A DNA stretch of 64,000 nt, taken from NCBI RefSeq assembly GCF_016765695.1, contig NZ_JAETGO010000048.1, positions 1 through 64,000 of the forward strand, read 5' to 3'. This DNA comes from Sporosalibacterium faouarense (GTDB taxonomy: Bacteria; Bacillota; Clostridia; Tissierellales; VENL01). The position numbers were made by a program, and so were the translations under genes. Under the pieces are notes generated by a model that did no database searches, had not been told where the DNA came from, and saw only the letters and a program-made list of their open reading frames with translations. How positions within the stretch are numbered: the first letter of the stretch is position 1; every line of letters begins with the position of its first letter. This document shows, in pieces, positions 36,189 through 45,451 of this stretch.

Positions 36189-37172
36189 TTAGTTACCAAG
36201 TAAATTTTCTATGAAAAAGTCTAATTGATAATCTAATGTAATTGGATCATTAAAAGAGAATATATTAACGTCAACTGGAAATACACGATTATTCTTTACA
36301 GCGGGAATATTTTTATATGTCTCAGTTTCTTGGAATGAATTCTCCGCTTCTGAGTTTGTACTAAAAATTACATAGTCTCCCATATATTCAGAAAGCACCT
36401 CTGGTGATATGGCATAATACCCAGCTTCTAAAGCCATTTCTTTAACTTTCTCAGGCATTTTAAGTTTCATTTCTTGGTAAAGAATTTCCGTACCTCTACC
36501 CCAATTATCCCCGAACACATAAATTTGTTTGTTATAGCTTTCTACAACTGAAATTGTGGCGTCAGCACCAATTTTCTGTTTTACCTTTTCTCCTGCTTCT
36601 TGTGCCCTAGCTTTAAAATTATCTATCCATTCTTGAGCTTCCTGCTCTTTATTAAGCATTTTTCCAATCTCTATAATTTGAGTTAAATAATCTACCTTCC
36701 CATATGTAAAGGTCACTGTAGGAGCTATTTCACTCAACTTATCTAAGTTATTATTTGTTGGAGCAGCAACAATAAGGTCAGGCTCTAGCTCAATAATTTT
36801 CTCTAGGTTTTCATCTGATACTAGTTCAGCATCCTTTATATAATCATCATATAGTTTATTTTCCATAGTCCATGACTCCACACCAACTATGTCTTGGTCA
36901 AATTTCATAACACTTCCAGATAGGAAGGAATTCAAAACAATAATGCGTTGTGGATCAGCCGGTACTTCAATTGGACCATTCTCCGATTCATAAGTTATTG
37001 TTTGACTTTCATTTCCCTCTGATTCTTTTTCATCATCATTTGTTTGTTCCTGTGATACATTTTCCTGATTTTTACCTGTATTTGAAGATTCATCATTGTT
37101 AACAGTTTCATTGCTACAAGCACTAGTAATTAACACAAATACCATTAGAATTGAAATCAAAACTTTTTTCAT
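36189..37172 (-). CDS. Iron-siderophore/heme-type substrate-binding lipoprotein
   Basis: 327 residues. Signal peptide with lipobox LITSAC, an acidic Asn/Glu-rich linker, then a FepB/FhuD-like (BtuF-fold) domain: PQRIIVLNSFLSGSVMKFD, NLEKIIELEPDLIVAAP, and a long backbone helix. GGAGAG precedes the ATG. The start lies 50 nt inside the end of the ATPase gene, an unusually long overlap. It delivers a ferric chelate to the FecCD permeases. Confidence 0.93.
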   Translation of the reverse strand: MKKVLISILMVFVLITSACSNETVNNDESSNTGKNQENVSQEQTNDDEKESEGNESQTITYESENGPIEVPADPQRIIVLNSFLSGSVMKFDQDIVGVESWTMENKLYDDYIKDAELVSDENLEKIIELEPDLIVAAPTNNNLDKLSEIAPTVTFTYGKVDYLTQIIEIGKMLNKEQEAQEWIDNFKARAQEAGEKVKQKIGADATISVVESYNKQIYVFGDNWGRGTEILYQEMKLKMPEKVKEMALEAGYYAISPEVLSEYMGDYVIFSTNSEAENSFQETETYKNIPAVKNNRVFPVDVNIFSFNDPITLDYQLDFFIENLLGN

Positions 37173-37968
37173 TTTGTAACTCTCCTTTTAATAAATTGTA
37201 TGTAACACACATTGGTTTATTTGTCCTTGGATCTCTACTAATTTCCGCATCAATATTAAATACTTCCTTCAAAGTATCTTTATTTATTACTTCTTCACAA
37301 TTTCCAGCTTTAACTATCTGACCATCCTTAAGTGCGATTATATAGTCAGCAAATCGAGCAGCTTGATTTAAATCATGAAGAACCATGATAATAGTTCTCT
37401 TTTGTTCTTTATTTAACTTCTGCAATAATTCCAAAACTTCTAACTGATGAGCCATATCTAAATATGTAGTTGGTTCATCAAGAAATATAATCTCTGTTTC
37501 TTGCGCAAGTGCCATAGCAATCCAAACACGTTGACGCTGTCCTCCTGATAATGCGTCTATAGTACGGAACTTGTAATCTTTTGTTCCTGTTACCTCTAAT
37601 GCCCAGTCAATTACCTCATAGTCTTTTTTTGTTAATCTGCCAAATCCTTTTTGATATGGAAATCGACCATATGAAACCAATTCCCCTACTGTTAATCCAG
37701 CTGTTCCTTCTGGGGTTTGAGGAAGTATTGCCATCTTTTTCGCAAGTTTTTTTGTATTTTCATGGATAATATTTTTTCCGTCTAAAACGACAGATCCCGA
37801 TTGATGAGAAATGATACGTGTAATTGCTTTAAGTAATGTAGATTTTCCGCATCCATTTGACCCAATAATTGTAGTTATTTTCTTATCAGGTATCTCCACA
37901 CTTAAATCCTTTACAACTAAATGCTGGTCATAACCAATGTTTATACTATTGGTATATAAGCGACTCAT
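37123..37968 (-). CDS. FecE/FhuC-type ATPase of iron-siderophore/heme ABC importer
   Basis: 281 residues. Walker A GSNGCGKSTLL, Q-loop LPQTPEGTAG, signature LSGGQRQRVWIAMALAQ, Walker B IIFLDEPTTYLDM and H-loop VLHDLNQA. The last 16-17 codons overlap the binding-protein gene in another frame. First gene of the operon, driven by a consensus promoter covered downstream by a Fur box. This is the only complete iron-type ABC ATPase in the window and may also serve the second FecCD pair. Confidence 0.95.
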   Translation of the reverse strand: MSRLYTNSINIGYDQHLVVKDLSVEIPDKKITTIIGSNGCGKSTLLKAITRIISHQSGSVVLDGKNIIHENTKKLAKKMAILPQTPEGTAGLTVGELVSYGRFPYQKGFGRLTKKDYEVIDWALEVTGTKDYKFRTIDALSGGQRQRVWIAMALAQETEIIFLDEPTTYLDMAHQLEVLELLQKLNKEQKRTIIMVLHDLNQAARFADYIIALKDGQIVKAGNCEEVINKDTLKEVFNIDAEISRDPRTNKPMCVTYNLLKGELQNEKSFDFNSNGICVNY

Positions 37969-38001
37969 AATTTAACCTCCGCTTCTTGATAAAACTTATT
38001 T

Positions 38002-38020
38002 ATTGATAACGATTATCAAT
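38002..38020. promoter_or_regulatory. Fur box of the first iron-uptake operon
   Basis: ATTGATAACGATTATCAAT contains TGATAAC-G-ATTATCA, one base from the perfect 7-1-7 Fur repeat TGATAAT-N-ATTATCA. It lies just downstream of the -10 at 38036-38041, where repressor binding would block initiation. Confidence 0.88.
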
Positions 38021-38035
38021 GTCATTACATGAATC

Positions 38036-38064
38036 ATTATATATTTGACTTTAGTTTCTGTCAA
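38036..38064 (-). promoter_or_regulatory. Consensus sigma-A promoter of the first iron-uptake operon
   Basis: Minus strand TTGACA (38059-38064), 17-bp spacer, TATAAT (38036-38041). All twelve consensus bases are present. Confidence 0.88.
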
Positions 38065-38145
38065 TACTTTTTTACTGAAATCTGTTAACTTTAAGAAAAC
38101 TTCATATTTATCTAGTCCTTTTAAGGGATGTTATGAGCTTAATCT

Positions 38146-38186
38146 AAAAAAATCTTTCTATTAAAATTCTCTAATAGAAAGATTTT
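38146..38186 (-). terminator. Terminator after sdaAA
   Basis: Perfect 15-bp arms (AAAATCTTTCTATTA and its complement, 38149-38163 and 38172-38186), and a T-run on the minus strand. It insulates sdaAA from the iron promoter. Confidence 0.88.
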
Positions 38187-38250
38187 CCTCATTGATTAAT
38201 GCATTTAAATATTCTATTTTCTTTAAAACTCATCAGATATTTTTTGAAAA

Positions 38251-39129
38251 TTACTTACCAAAGATTTCTTTTGCAATTCTTATTCCTGTGGGAGTGGCTG
38301 CCAATCCACCTAAAGCAGTTTCCTTTAAACTTGGGGATAGTAACTTTCCAACTTTATACATAGCTTCCACTACTTCATCAAAGGGAATGATACTCTCTAT
38401 CCTCGCCAATGCCATATCAGCAGATATTAGTGCATTGGTTGCTCCAATTGCATTCCTTTTAACGCATGGACTTTCAACTAAACCTGCTATAGGATCACAA
38501 ACTAAACCAAGAATATTTTTAATTGTCATAGCAGCAGCATGTAGGGATTCCTTAGGACTACCACCTTCTAATTCAACTATTGCAGCCGACGCCATTGCAG
38601 CTGCTGAACCCGTTTCTGCTTGACACCCACCATCGGCTCCCGAGACAGTTGCGTTTTTGGCAATTATTAATCCAATGGCAGATGCTGTAAATAGCCCTTC
38701 TACCAATCTATTTTTTTCAACTTGAAAATCTTCCTTTATTGCATGTAGAACACCTGGTAGCACCCCCGATGAGCCTGCAGTAGGTGCAGCTACAATTTGT
38801 CCCATTGATGCATTAACCTCTAGCACTGCCATTGCTCCAGCAACTGCTTTTAAAGTGGTTTTACCTGATAGACCCTTAGCATTATCATACCTTTCTTTAA
38901 GCTTTTTAGCATCTCCACCTACCAGTCCACTTATTGATTTTATTTCATCATTTAAGCCTTTTTCCACTGCATTCATCATAGTATCAAGATTATCTTCCAT
39001 TTGGTCAAAGATTTCATTATAGCTTTTTTCAGTGTTTTCAACTTCTCTCAAAATCATTACTTCCCATATCTTTTTATTATGTTTCATGCAAATATCTATT
39101 AGTTTTTCCCCACTATCAAAATTATACAA
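38251..39129 (-). CDS. sdaAA: L-serine dehydratase, iron-sulfur-dependent, alpha subunit
   Basis: The longest frame starts GTG 39138, but TTG 39129 (MYNFDSGEKLIDIC) has AGGTG at proper distance and matches the usual MYxS-type N-terminus, so I chose it (292 residues). Family motifs: PTAGSSGVLPGVL, SGADGGCQAETGSAAAMASA and CDPIAGLVESPCVKRNAIGA, which include the cysteines that hold the [4Fe-4S] cluster. With the beta subunit it converts L-serine to pyruvate and ammonia. Five bases separate it from the beta subunit gene. Confidence 0.96.
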   Translation of the reverse strand: MYNFDSGEKLIDICMKHNKKIWEVMILREVENTEKSYNEIFDQMEDNLDTMMNAVEKGLNDEIKSISGLVGGDAKKLKERYDNAKGLSGKTTLKAVAGAMAVLEVNASMGQIVAAPTAGSSGVLPGVLHAIKEDFQVEKNRLVEGLFTASAIGLIIAKNATVSGADGGCQAETGSAAAMASAAIVELEGGSPKESLHAAAMTIKNILGLVCDPIAGLVESPCVKRNAIGATNALISADMALARIESIIPFDEVVEAMYKVGKLLSPSLKETALGGLAATPTGIRIAKEIFGK

Positions 39130-39143
39130 CTTCTTCACCTACT

Positions 39144-39815
39144 TTACAGAGAATCTATTATATAGACTTCTTTTATATTATTCGTTGAATCTTTTATGGC
39201 TCCAACTAACTCCTGCTCTAATTTATCATCGGATTCTATTACCATTAAAGCATCTCGCCCCTTATCTTGCCTATATACACTCATAAAGGCTATATTTATA
39301 TTATGTTCTGATAAAATCTTAGTAATCCTAGCTACTACCCCTGGGCTATCTAAATGTCTTGTTATAAGTGTAGGATATTGTCCAACAAATTCCAGCTTCA
39401 TTCCATTAATTTCAATAACCTTTACATTTCCTCCACCTATGGATGAACCCATTAATTCAACCAATTCATCATTCTCTTGAGTTACAATGAATTTCACAGT
39501 ATTTGGATGCACTTCCTTTAAATCTGTCTCTATAAATTCATACTTAATACCTTTAGACTCAGCTATCTCCAAGGAATGCCTAAGATTTTCATCATCTTCC
39601 TTCATTCCCAACAATCCAGCCATTAGAGCCCTATCTGTTCCATGACCCTTATAAGTCTTAGCAAATGAGCCATGCAACAAAAACTTTACACTTTTTATTT
39701 CTCCTTTTATTAACTTTGAGACTATTTTGCCTAATCGTGCTGCACCTGCTGTATGTGAACTTGAAGGTCCAATCATCTTAGGTCCAATAATTTGAAAACT
39801 ACTATAAGTATTCAT
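39144..39815 (-). CDS. sdaAB: L-serine dehydratase, iron-sulfur-dependent, beta subunit
   Basis: 223 residues. The N-terminal SDH-beta domain has GPKMIGPSSSHTAGAARLGK and HGSFAKTYKGHGTDRALMAG; the C-terminal ACT domain begins near residue 148 (PTLITRHLDSPGVVARITKI). GGAGAT precedes the ATG. Cotranscribed with sdaAA, upstream of it. Confidence 0.96.
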   Translation of the reverse strand: MNTYSSFQIIGPKMIGPSSSHTAGAARLGKIVSKLIKGEIKSVKFLLHGSFAKTYKGHGTDRALMAGLLGMKEDDENLRHSLEIAESKGIKYEFIETDLKEVHPNTVKFIVTQENDELVELMGSSIGGGNVKVIEINGMKLEFVGQYPTLITRHLDSPGVVARITKILSEHNINIAFMSVYRQDKGRDALMVIESDDKLEQELVGAIKDSTNNIKEVYIIDSL

Positions 39816-39926
39816 ATTTATCTCCTTTAGCCTATTATTAAATTCGAATTATAAACATTATAACATTGTATTCATAGCCTTTAAAGGCACTCTTTACTAA
39901 AATTGAAACTATTCTAGTGCTAGTGA

Positions 39927-39978
39927 ATAAAAAAAACAAGTATCCCTCTAATTAAGCCGCTTTCAGAGAAACCTTGTT
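39927..39978 (-). terminator. Terminator of the nitrogenase-like operon
   Basis: Minus strand: AACAAG and CTTGTT close an imperfect longer stem, followed by eight T. It follows the last gene of the operon (stop at 39988) directly. Confidence 0.75.
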
Positions 39979-39987
39979 CTTTTAATT

Positions 39988-41199
39988 TTAAAATAATTCT
40001 TCTATCCACATTGAGCAAAGTTTAATTGCACCCCTAAATCCAATAAAGGGAGATTCATATAAATTAAAACTTCGACTATATATATCTCTAGATATACTAG
40101 TATTACATAGCCTACCTAACCTTTTTAATAGCATTGGCTGCGCCATAATAATTCCATCTAAATCTCTGGATATATTATTCATTATTTCCTTTTCTCCCCA
40201 ATATGGGATTTTATCTGTTTCATATGCTTTACTATCACAACTAATATGTTTTATTTTCATTCCTATATCGTCACAGGCAAATTTTTTAATTCCTTCTACT
40301 ACATCAATATGACCTGAAAGAGTGATCGGTCCTTTAAGAGGCCTGAAAGATACAATCTGCTTACAATAGTTATATCCATACTTTCCCTCATTCAATTCAT
40401 TTTGAAGAAATTCTTTATTTATGGGTATATCTATGATTTTAGAAATTTCTTTTAACCATTTTTCAGTTTCATTATATCCGTAGGGGCGACAGTATATATA
40501 TGGGGTATTAAATCTATCAGCTAACTCCTCTCCAGCTTTAATACCTTCTCTTCGAATAACAATATTTATATGGGTTGACCCCATCTTTTCTATGTCTGAA
40601 ATAGATGCTTCAGAGCTAAGGGTACATATTGGATTTATATCAAAAGCTCCTTTAAGCATACGCTTTATCTCTCTTACATCAGATCTATACCTAGACAGAT
40701 CACAACAGGATCCAATGATATTAAAAGATTTTTTTTCTGTCTTTTTAATAGGCAAAGCTATATTTTTAGCTAATTTAAATATAGCTTCTTCAATACCATG
40801 ATTTAACTTATCATGAAAACCCCCTCTTCTAAAGGACAAAATTTTTAAATCTTTATATTTTGCTTGTAGTTCCTCACATATTGCATCTAAATCAACACCA
40901 ATAGTTTCTGGGATAGACGAAGGTAGGAGAAAAATTGCTTTTATCTTTTTATCTTCAACTATTTTAGCAATGGCATTATCTATACGTTTAGTTATTCCTA
41001 ATGCAATATCCTTTTCATCTATATGAGTGGAAAACAGCTTACTTCTATTAATAATACCCGTCTGTTTAAGAAATCTTTCCCCATAAATCATATGTCCCAT
41101 AGACCCAAATTCTAGAATTGCTGCTTCGTCGATTGTTCCCAAAGTCCATAATAATCCCATTCGACCAGACGGTTCTGGTGTATATTTATATAATCCCAT
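39988..41199 (-). CDS. NifK/NifE-like nitrogenase-superfamily component 1 subunit lacking the usual cluster cysteines
   Basis: From ATG 41199 (AAGG 8 nt upstream; ATG 41205 is too close to it) the protein has 403 residues. Overall layout is that of component 1 subunits: GTIDEAAILEFGSMGHMIYG near the N-terminus, SSIPETIGVDLDAI, an Rossmann-like middle (NIIGSCCDLSRYRSDVREIKRML) and a C-terminal half with PYIYCRPYG. The typical GPxGC reads GSMGH (H36) and TCxxExIGDD reads SSIPETIGVD (S95), so two canonical P-cluster-type cysteines are absent. Partner of the 422-residue subunit upstream. Not a nitrogen-fixing nitrogenase. Confidence 0.82.
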   Translation of the reverse strand: MGLYKYTPEPSGRMGLLWTLGTIDEAAILEFGSMGHMIYGERFLKQTGIINRSKLFSTHIDEKDIALGITKRIDNAIAKIVEDKKIKAIFLLPSSIPETIGVDLDAICEELQAKYKDLKILSFRRGGFHDKLNHGIEEAIFKLAKNIALPIKKTEKKSFNIIGSCCDLSRYRSDVREIKRMLKGAFDINPICTLSSEASISDIEKMGSTHINIVIRREGIKAGEELADRFNTPYIYCRPYGYNETEKWLKEISKIIDIPINKEFLQNELNEGKYGYNYCKQIVSFRPLKGPITLSGHIDVVEGIKKFACDDIGMKIKHISCDSKAYETDKIPYWGEKEIMNNISRDLDGIIMAQPMLLKRLGRLCNTSISRDIYSRSFNLYESPFIGFRGAIKLCSMWIEELF

Positions 41200-41230
41200 T
41201 TTCATATCCTTTCTATCTATATAGTTGAGT

Positions 41231-41250
41231 AAATTGCATATTTACAAATC
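41231..41250. repeat. 20-bp intergenic repeat, copy 2
   Basis: Identical to 34040-34059. It lies in the 93-bp gap between the two component 1-like genes, so it is inside the putative transcript. Confidence 0.6.
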
Positions 41251-41292
41251 AAATATATTTTTGCATAAATTTTTAATATGAAATTTCCTCTG

Positions 41293-42561
41293 TTAGCTTA
41301 GTCGACTATCTATAAACTCTAATAATTTTAGAACACGTTCAAATCCAGTTAAGTTTTGAATCTTAATCATTTCTTGATCATTTAACAACACTTTTTCTTC
41401 TATTCCATTACAATTTCCTAAAGAGTATATGTCAATCTCATTGTCTAAAACCTCAGTAATTTTATCTTTATTAGTTATATAAGTAACATACGGGTCCTCA
41501 CCTAGCTCTAATAGCTTATCCTTCCATTTTAAATTAGTCATATCCATTTCCTCAATATGTAGCATAAATGGCTTAAATCCAAGCTTTATTAAAGATACAC
41601 TTAGGGGAACTGCAAGAGTAGATGGTGATGTTATAATAAAGCTCTTTTTTTCTTTTATACTTAAAATTTTTTGATAGAACTCTTCAATCCTAGGTTTCTT
41701 TTCTGTATATAAGTTTTCAAGCTTTTCTCCTGAAATATCTAAATGCTTAAATATCTTCTCGTATCTTTTTTCAACTGTATCTAAATCGTAGGCATCACAA
41801 AGGCTAATATAAGGTATTTCATACTTCTCTTTGAGCTTTTCTGCAAACTCTAGATAATTGTTAGAATATACAATATTAAGCTGAGAGCCTAGAGAACTAT
41901 TTAATTCTTCTATATCTAATTTAACTCCATATTTTAAGACGTCTATTTCTGATTCTTTCAGAATTGATTGTAATCTATTACATTCTGTTTCTCCTCCATT
42001 ACCAAGAAAGTTAACGGTGGGTTTCTTTGATTTTTCACTATCCTTTTGTACTTTAATAGCATCGGCTAAGGCAGCAAGGGTCTTGGAATATCCGTCCTTA
42101 TATCCATTTCTCTTGAAGTGGGCCATGTCAACAAATACCACTTTAACATCTGATTCATATGATATTTCTTCAATGATGGCCTGTGGGTCTTCTCCAATCA
42201 ACCCAGGAACACAGGTCATTATTATCATTATGTTTTTTGCCCCTTCTTCTGCCATCTGTAATACTGCCTTTTTTACTCCACTACTACATCCAAAGACCAC
42301 TTCGTTGGAATCTAATTCATAAACATAGTGACATTCCTCTTTAGTGTTATTAGAATAGTCCACAACAAATCTACTATAATATCCACATTCAGCCATACCA
42401 ACTACAAGACTTGAGAGACCTTTTATATTTAGTAATGTAGCCAATGTCGTATGCATGGGACAGTGACTACCTGGCGACGCAGCAGGATGTAGAAATTTAA
42501 TTCCTTTGTTATTATTAACCTGTGATAAAGTGTTAAGGTGAGTTAGTCTATTTTTATCCAT
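41293..42561 (-). CDS. NifD-like nitrogenase-superfamily component 1 subunit
   Basis: 422 residues. Three cysteines sit where NifD/BchN-type subunits bind an iron-sulfur cluster: C34 in GSHCPMHTTL, C59 in VGMAECGYY and C117 in IMTCVPGLIGED. The middle has repeated Rossmann-like segments (VNFLGNGGETECNRLQSIL, SFIITSPSTLAVPLSVSLIKLGFKP). No NifD homocitrate-cofactor pattern was recognised. The start is 4 nt after the NifH-like stop. With NifH-like and the 403-residue subunit it probably forms an ATP-driven, low-potential reductase; the substrate is unknown. Confidence 0.88.
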   Translation of the reverse strand: MDKNRLTHLNTLSQVNNNKGIKFLHPAASPGSHCPMHTTLATLLNIKGLSSLVVGMAECGYYSRFVVDYSNNTKEECHYVYELDSNEVVFGCSSGVKKAVLQMAEEGAKNIMIIMTCVPGLIGEDPQAIIEEISYESDVKVVFVDMAHFKRNGYKDGYSKTLAALADAIKVQKDSEKSKKPTVNFLGNGGETECNRLQSILKESEIDVLKYGVKLDIEELNSSLGSQLNIVYSNNYLEFAEKLKEKYEIPYISLCDAYDLDTVEKRYEKIFKHLDISGEKLENLYTEKKPRIEEFYQKILSIKEKKSFIITSPSTLAVPLSVSLIKLGFKPFMLHIEEMDMTNLKWKDKLLELGEDPYVTYITNKDKITEVLDNEIDIYSLGNCNGIEEKVLLNDQEMIKIQNLTGFERVLKLLEFIDSRLS

Positions 42562-42564
42562 AGC

Positions 42565-43314
42565 CTATATACTCCCTTGAAGTAATTTATTTGCCAAATT
42601 TACATAATCACTGGTCATTTCACTATCTGGAAAAGCGTATACCACTGTTTTATTTAAGTCCTCAGCCCTTTGAACTAGTGGATTTCTATCAATCTTATAA
42701 ATAACCTTTGTTTCTTCTTCCTTAGCAGAAGAATGAACTAGATCATCTTCATTCTCAATATTTTTTGCATTGTATATGAAGCCTTTTAATGAAGCATATC
42801 CCCTTTTTTCAAAGCTCTTAACTGCATGACAAATATTACTTGCTGCATATAAGGACATCATTTCTCCTGATGTAACTATACAAACATCATCAGCATATCC
42901 TCCACGGATGGGCATAGCAAACCCGCCACATACCACATCACCTAAAACGTCATATAATATAATATCTGGTTTAAATTTATCATATGCTTTTAGCTCCTCT
43001 AATTTCTCAAACGCTGTTATAATGCCTCTGCCAGCACACCCTATTCCAGGCAAAGGACCACCGGACTCAATACATAGAACTCCTAAATCGCCCGTAAAAA
43101 CGATATCTTCGAGCTCTATTTTATCCTTAGTGCGTAGTACATCTAATACTGTTGGTATTTTCTTTCCTTTTGTCAAATTTTTAGTAGAATCTGCCTTGGG
43201 ATCACAACCGATTTGCATGACTTTATATCCTTGCTTTGCAAAGGCTGCTGATATATTTGAAACTGTTGTTGATTTTCCTATTCCACCTTTACCATATATT
43301 GCGATTTTCTTCAT
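42565..43314 (-). CDS. NifH-like ATPase/electron-transfer iron protein
   Basis: 249 residues. P-loop GKGGIGKST (8-16), switch [10 protein letters not shown]93 in GIGCAGRG (with the NifH arginine, R96) and C129 in [16 protein letters not shown]. These two cysteines hold the intersubunit [4Fe-4S] cluster in NifH, BchL and CfbC. It is somewhat shorter than NifH (about 290). It lies directly after two FecCD permease genes and before the NifD-like gene, exactly where an uptake operon would carry its ABC ATPase. It should dock with the component 1-like proteins and pass electrons with ATP hydrolysis. Confidence 0.93.
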   Translation of the reverse strand: MKKIAIYGKGGIGKSTTVSNISAAFAKQGYKVMQIGCDPKADSTKNLTKGKKIPTVLDVLRTKDKIELEDIVFTGDLGVLCIESGGPLPGIGCAGRGIITAFEKLEELKAYDKFKPDIILYDVLGDVVCGGFAMPIRGGYADDVCIVTSGEMMSLYAASNICHAVKSFEKRGYASLKGFIYNAKNIENEDDLVHSSAKEEETKVIYKIDRNPLVQRAEDLNKTVVYAFPDSEMTSDYVNLANKLLQGSI

Positions 43315-43330
43315 CTATTTCACCTTTCCT

Positions 43331-44347
43331 TTATGTAGCTTCTTTTTTTACTTTTCGATTTTTCATTAATAAAAATAGAAAATATGGTGCTCCTATAACT
43401 GATACTACAATTCCTGTAGGTAATTCAGCAGGTTCAATTATTGTTCTGGCAATTATATCTGCTATTAAAACCAAAAGTGCTCCTACTAATCCACTAGCTG
43501 GAAGTAATATCTTATGTTTTGGGCCAACCAATTTTCTTGATAAATGTGGCCCAATAAGTCCAACGAAACTTATACTACCACTTACTGCCACCGATGCAGC
43601 AGCTAATGCTATTGCTGTAAAAAGTAGCTTTCGTTTCTCCTTAACAACATGCATACCTAACCCTTTTGATATTGATTCTCCAAGGGCTAAAATATCAAGA
43701 TTTCTAGCCATTAACATCACAGCGATAAAACCCAAAACAATCCATGGCAATAAAGTCACAACTAGCTTCCAATTTGAGTTCCATATACTGCCTGCTTGCC
43801 ATCTGGCCAAGAAGTCATGTTGATCTTTATCTAGTTTAAGAATTATTAAAATCATAATAGAATTTATTCCAGCTTGAATAGCTACTCCATTGAGTACTAG
43901 CCGAATAGGCTCTACACCTAGAAACTTATTAGTTGATAGTTTATATATAATTGCCCCTGTAATTCCTGCACCTATAAATGAGAAAAAGGGAAGCAAAAAA
44001 ATCGAACTAAAACTTAGTGTACCTGCCATTACTATAAATATAACTACCACAAATCCTGCCCCTGCATTAATTCCAAGTAGTCCTGGATCAGACAAGGGAT
44101 TTTTTGTGATTCCTTGTAATACACACCCTGATAATGAAAATCCAATTCCTACTAGCATTGCTATGATAATTCTAGGTAATCGAAAATCCACGATAATTAG
44201 ATTTTCTTTCACAGTTCCGCCACCGAAAATAATTCTTAATAAATCTAAATAAGTAATATCCTTATATCCACTTTTTAAGCTTATTAGAATAGTTATAGGG
44301 ATAAGAGCTATCAATATGTACATAATTTGATGATTTTTTAACTTCAC
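43331..44347 (-). CDS. FecCD-family permease of nitrogenase-linked importer (second permease)
   Basis: 338 residues starting at GTG 44347, which overlaps the preceding TAG by one base and has GGGAGGG upstream. FecCD motifs RLPRIIIAMLVGIGFSLSGCV, QGITKNPLSDPGLLGINAGAG and GSISFVGLIGPHLSR are intact. It forms the channel with the permease upstream. No ABC ATPase gene follows; a NifH-like gene starts 16 nt later. Confidence 0.94.
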   Translation of the reverse strand: MKLKNHQIMYILIALIPITILISLKSGYKDITYLDLLRIIFGGGTVKENLIIVDFRLPRIIIAMLVGIGFSLSGCVLQGITKNPLSDPGLLGINAGAGFVVVIFIVMAGTLSFSSIFLLPFFSFIGAGITGAIIYKLSTNKFLGVEPIRLVLNGVAIQAGINSIMILIILKLDKDQHDFLARWQAGSIWNSNWKLVVTLLPWIVLGFIAVMLMARNLDILALGESISKGLGMHVVKEKRKLLFTAIALAAASVAVSGSISFVGLIGPHLSRKLVGPKHKILLPASGLVGALLVLIADIIARTIIEPAELPTGIVVSVIGAPYFLFLLMKNRKVKKEAT

Positions 44348-45381
44348 TATATCCCTCCCTTTTTCTTACGAGCTAAATATAAAAACACAGGTACTCCTAA
44401 TAAAGATATGATAGCACCAATAGGAATTTCTGCTGGTGGATTTATAGTTTTAGATCCAATATCGGCTAGAACTAATAGGATACTTCCAAGAACGGCACTT
44501 ACGGGAATTATTAGTCGATAATCCTTCCCCACTAGAAATCTTGCAAAATGGGGTATAAGCATCCCAACAAATGTTATCATTCCTGCTAATGCCACTGAAG
44601 TACCCGCCAATAAAACAACTATAACTGTACCAAAAAATTTAACAGCCTTAGTATTAAGTCCAAGGCCAATAGCTATCTCTTCACCAATACTCATTATTGT
44701 AATTTTTCCTGAAATAATTATGGCTAAGATAATAGCAATAGTTATTATTGGTACTCCTATGCTTACATGCTTCCATTGACTTCCCGCAACACTTCCCATT
44801 GTCCAAAATGTAACATTCTGTGTCACATTAGCTATAATTGAAATTCCTTGACTTAATGCTGAAAAAAGAGCAGTAACTGTAGCTCCAGCTAGAATCAATT
44901 TCATGGAGCTATTTCCCCCAGCAATTGCACTGCTTATAATGTATACAGAGCTGGCCCCAATCCCTGCTCCAATAAAAGACATTAAGACCATCTGTGTATA
45001 AGATATGTTGTCAATGAAAGCAAAACATATAGCTATAGCTAGAGCTGCACCCGAGCTTAATCCCATCAATCCTGAATCTGCCAGTGGATTCCTAGTTAAT
45101 CCTTGCATAATAGCTCCCGATACTGCTAATGCACTTCCAACAATAGCTGCTACAAAAACTCGAGGTAATCTCATATCCATTATTAACAGATGTTTAGGAT
45201 TGTCTGTCTCAAATGATGTAAATGCATCTATTACGGTAGATAATGATATAGATGCAGCCCCTTGAGTAACAGAGAACATTATTGCAAAAAAAAGAAATAT
45301 ACATCCAAATATTATAATCGGTAGTGCAATAGCTATCTTATTTAATTGATTTTGTTTATTATTAACTCTATCTTTAATCAT
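44347..45381 (-). CDS. FecCD-family permease of nitrogenase-linked importer (first permease)
   Basis: 344 residues; AGGAG precedes the ATG. RLPRVFVAAIVGSALAVSGAI, MQGLTRNPLADSGLMGLSSGAA and GMITFVGMLIPHFAR are the FecCD signatures. A hairpin at 45410-45447 separates it from the binding-protein gene. Together with its neighbours it would import an iron or cobalt chelate. Confidence 0.94.
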   Translation of the reverse strand: MIKDRVNNKQNQLNKIAIALPIIIFGCIFLFFAIMFSVTQGAASISLSTVIDAFTSFETDNPKHLLIMDMRLPRVFVAAIVGSALAVSGAIMQGLTRNPLADSGLMGLSSGAALAIAICFAFIDNISYTQMVLMSFIGAGIGASSVYIISSAIAGGNSSMKLILAGATVTALFSALSQGISIIANVTQNVTFWTMGSVAGSQWKHVSIGVPIITIAIILAIIISGKITIMSIGEEIAIGLGLNTKAVKFFGTVIVVLLAGTSVALAGMITFVGMLIPHFARFLVGKDYRLIIPVSAVLGSILLVLADIGSKTINPPAEIPIGAIISLLGVPVFLYLARKKKGGI

Positions 45382-45409
45382 ACTATTCTCCTATTTCTTG
45401 ACTAAATTG

Positions 45410-45447
45410 AAAGTAGATGTAAAGCGCGAAACTTTAACATCTACTTT
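45410..45447. terminator. Intercistronic hairpin after the second binding-protein gene
   Basis: AAAGTAGATGTAAAG and CTTTAACATCTACTTT pair with a single bulge. Same position as the hairpin in the first iron operon. No good T-run on the minus strand, so mRNA stabilisation or partial termination is likely. Confidence 0.55.
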
Positions 45448-45451
45448 TTTA

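Noticed and set aside
34040-41250. The 20-bp repeat pair as ends of a transposon
   Set aside because: The copies are direct rather than inverted, enclose housekeeping iron and serine genes, and no transposase lies between them.
39988-43314. True nitrogen-fixing nitrogenase
   Set aside because: No NifE/N/B or other maturation genes are near, the second subunit lacks cluster cysteines, and the genes are embedded in an uptake operon.
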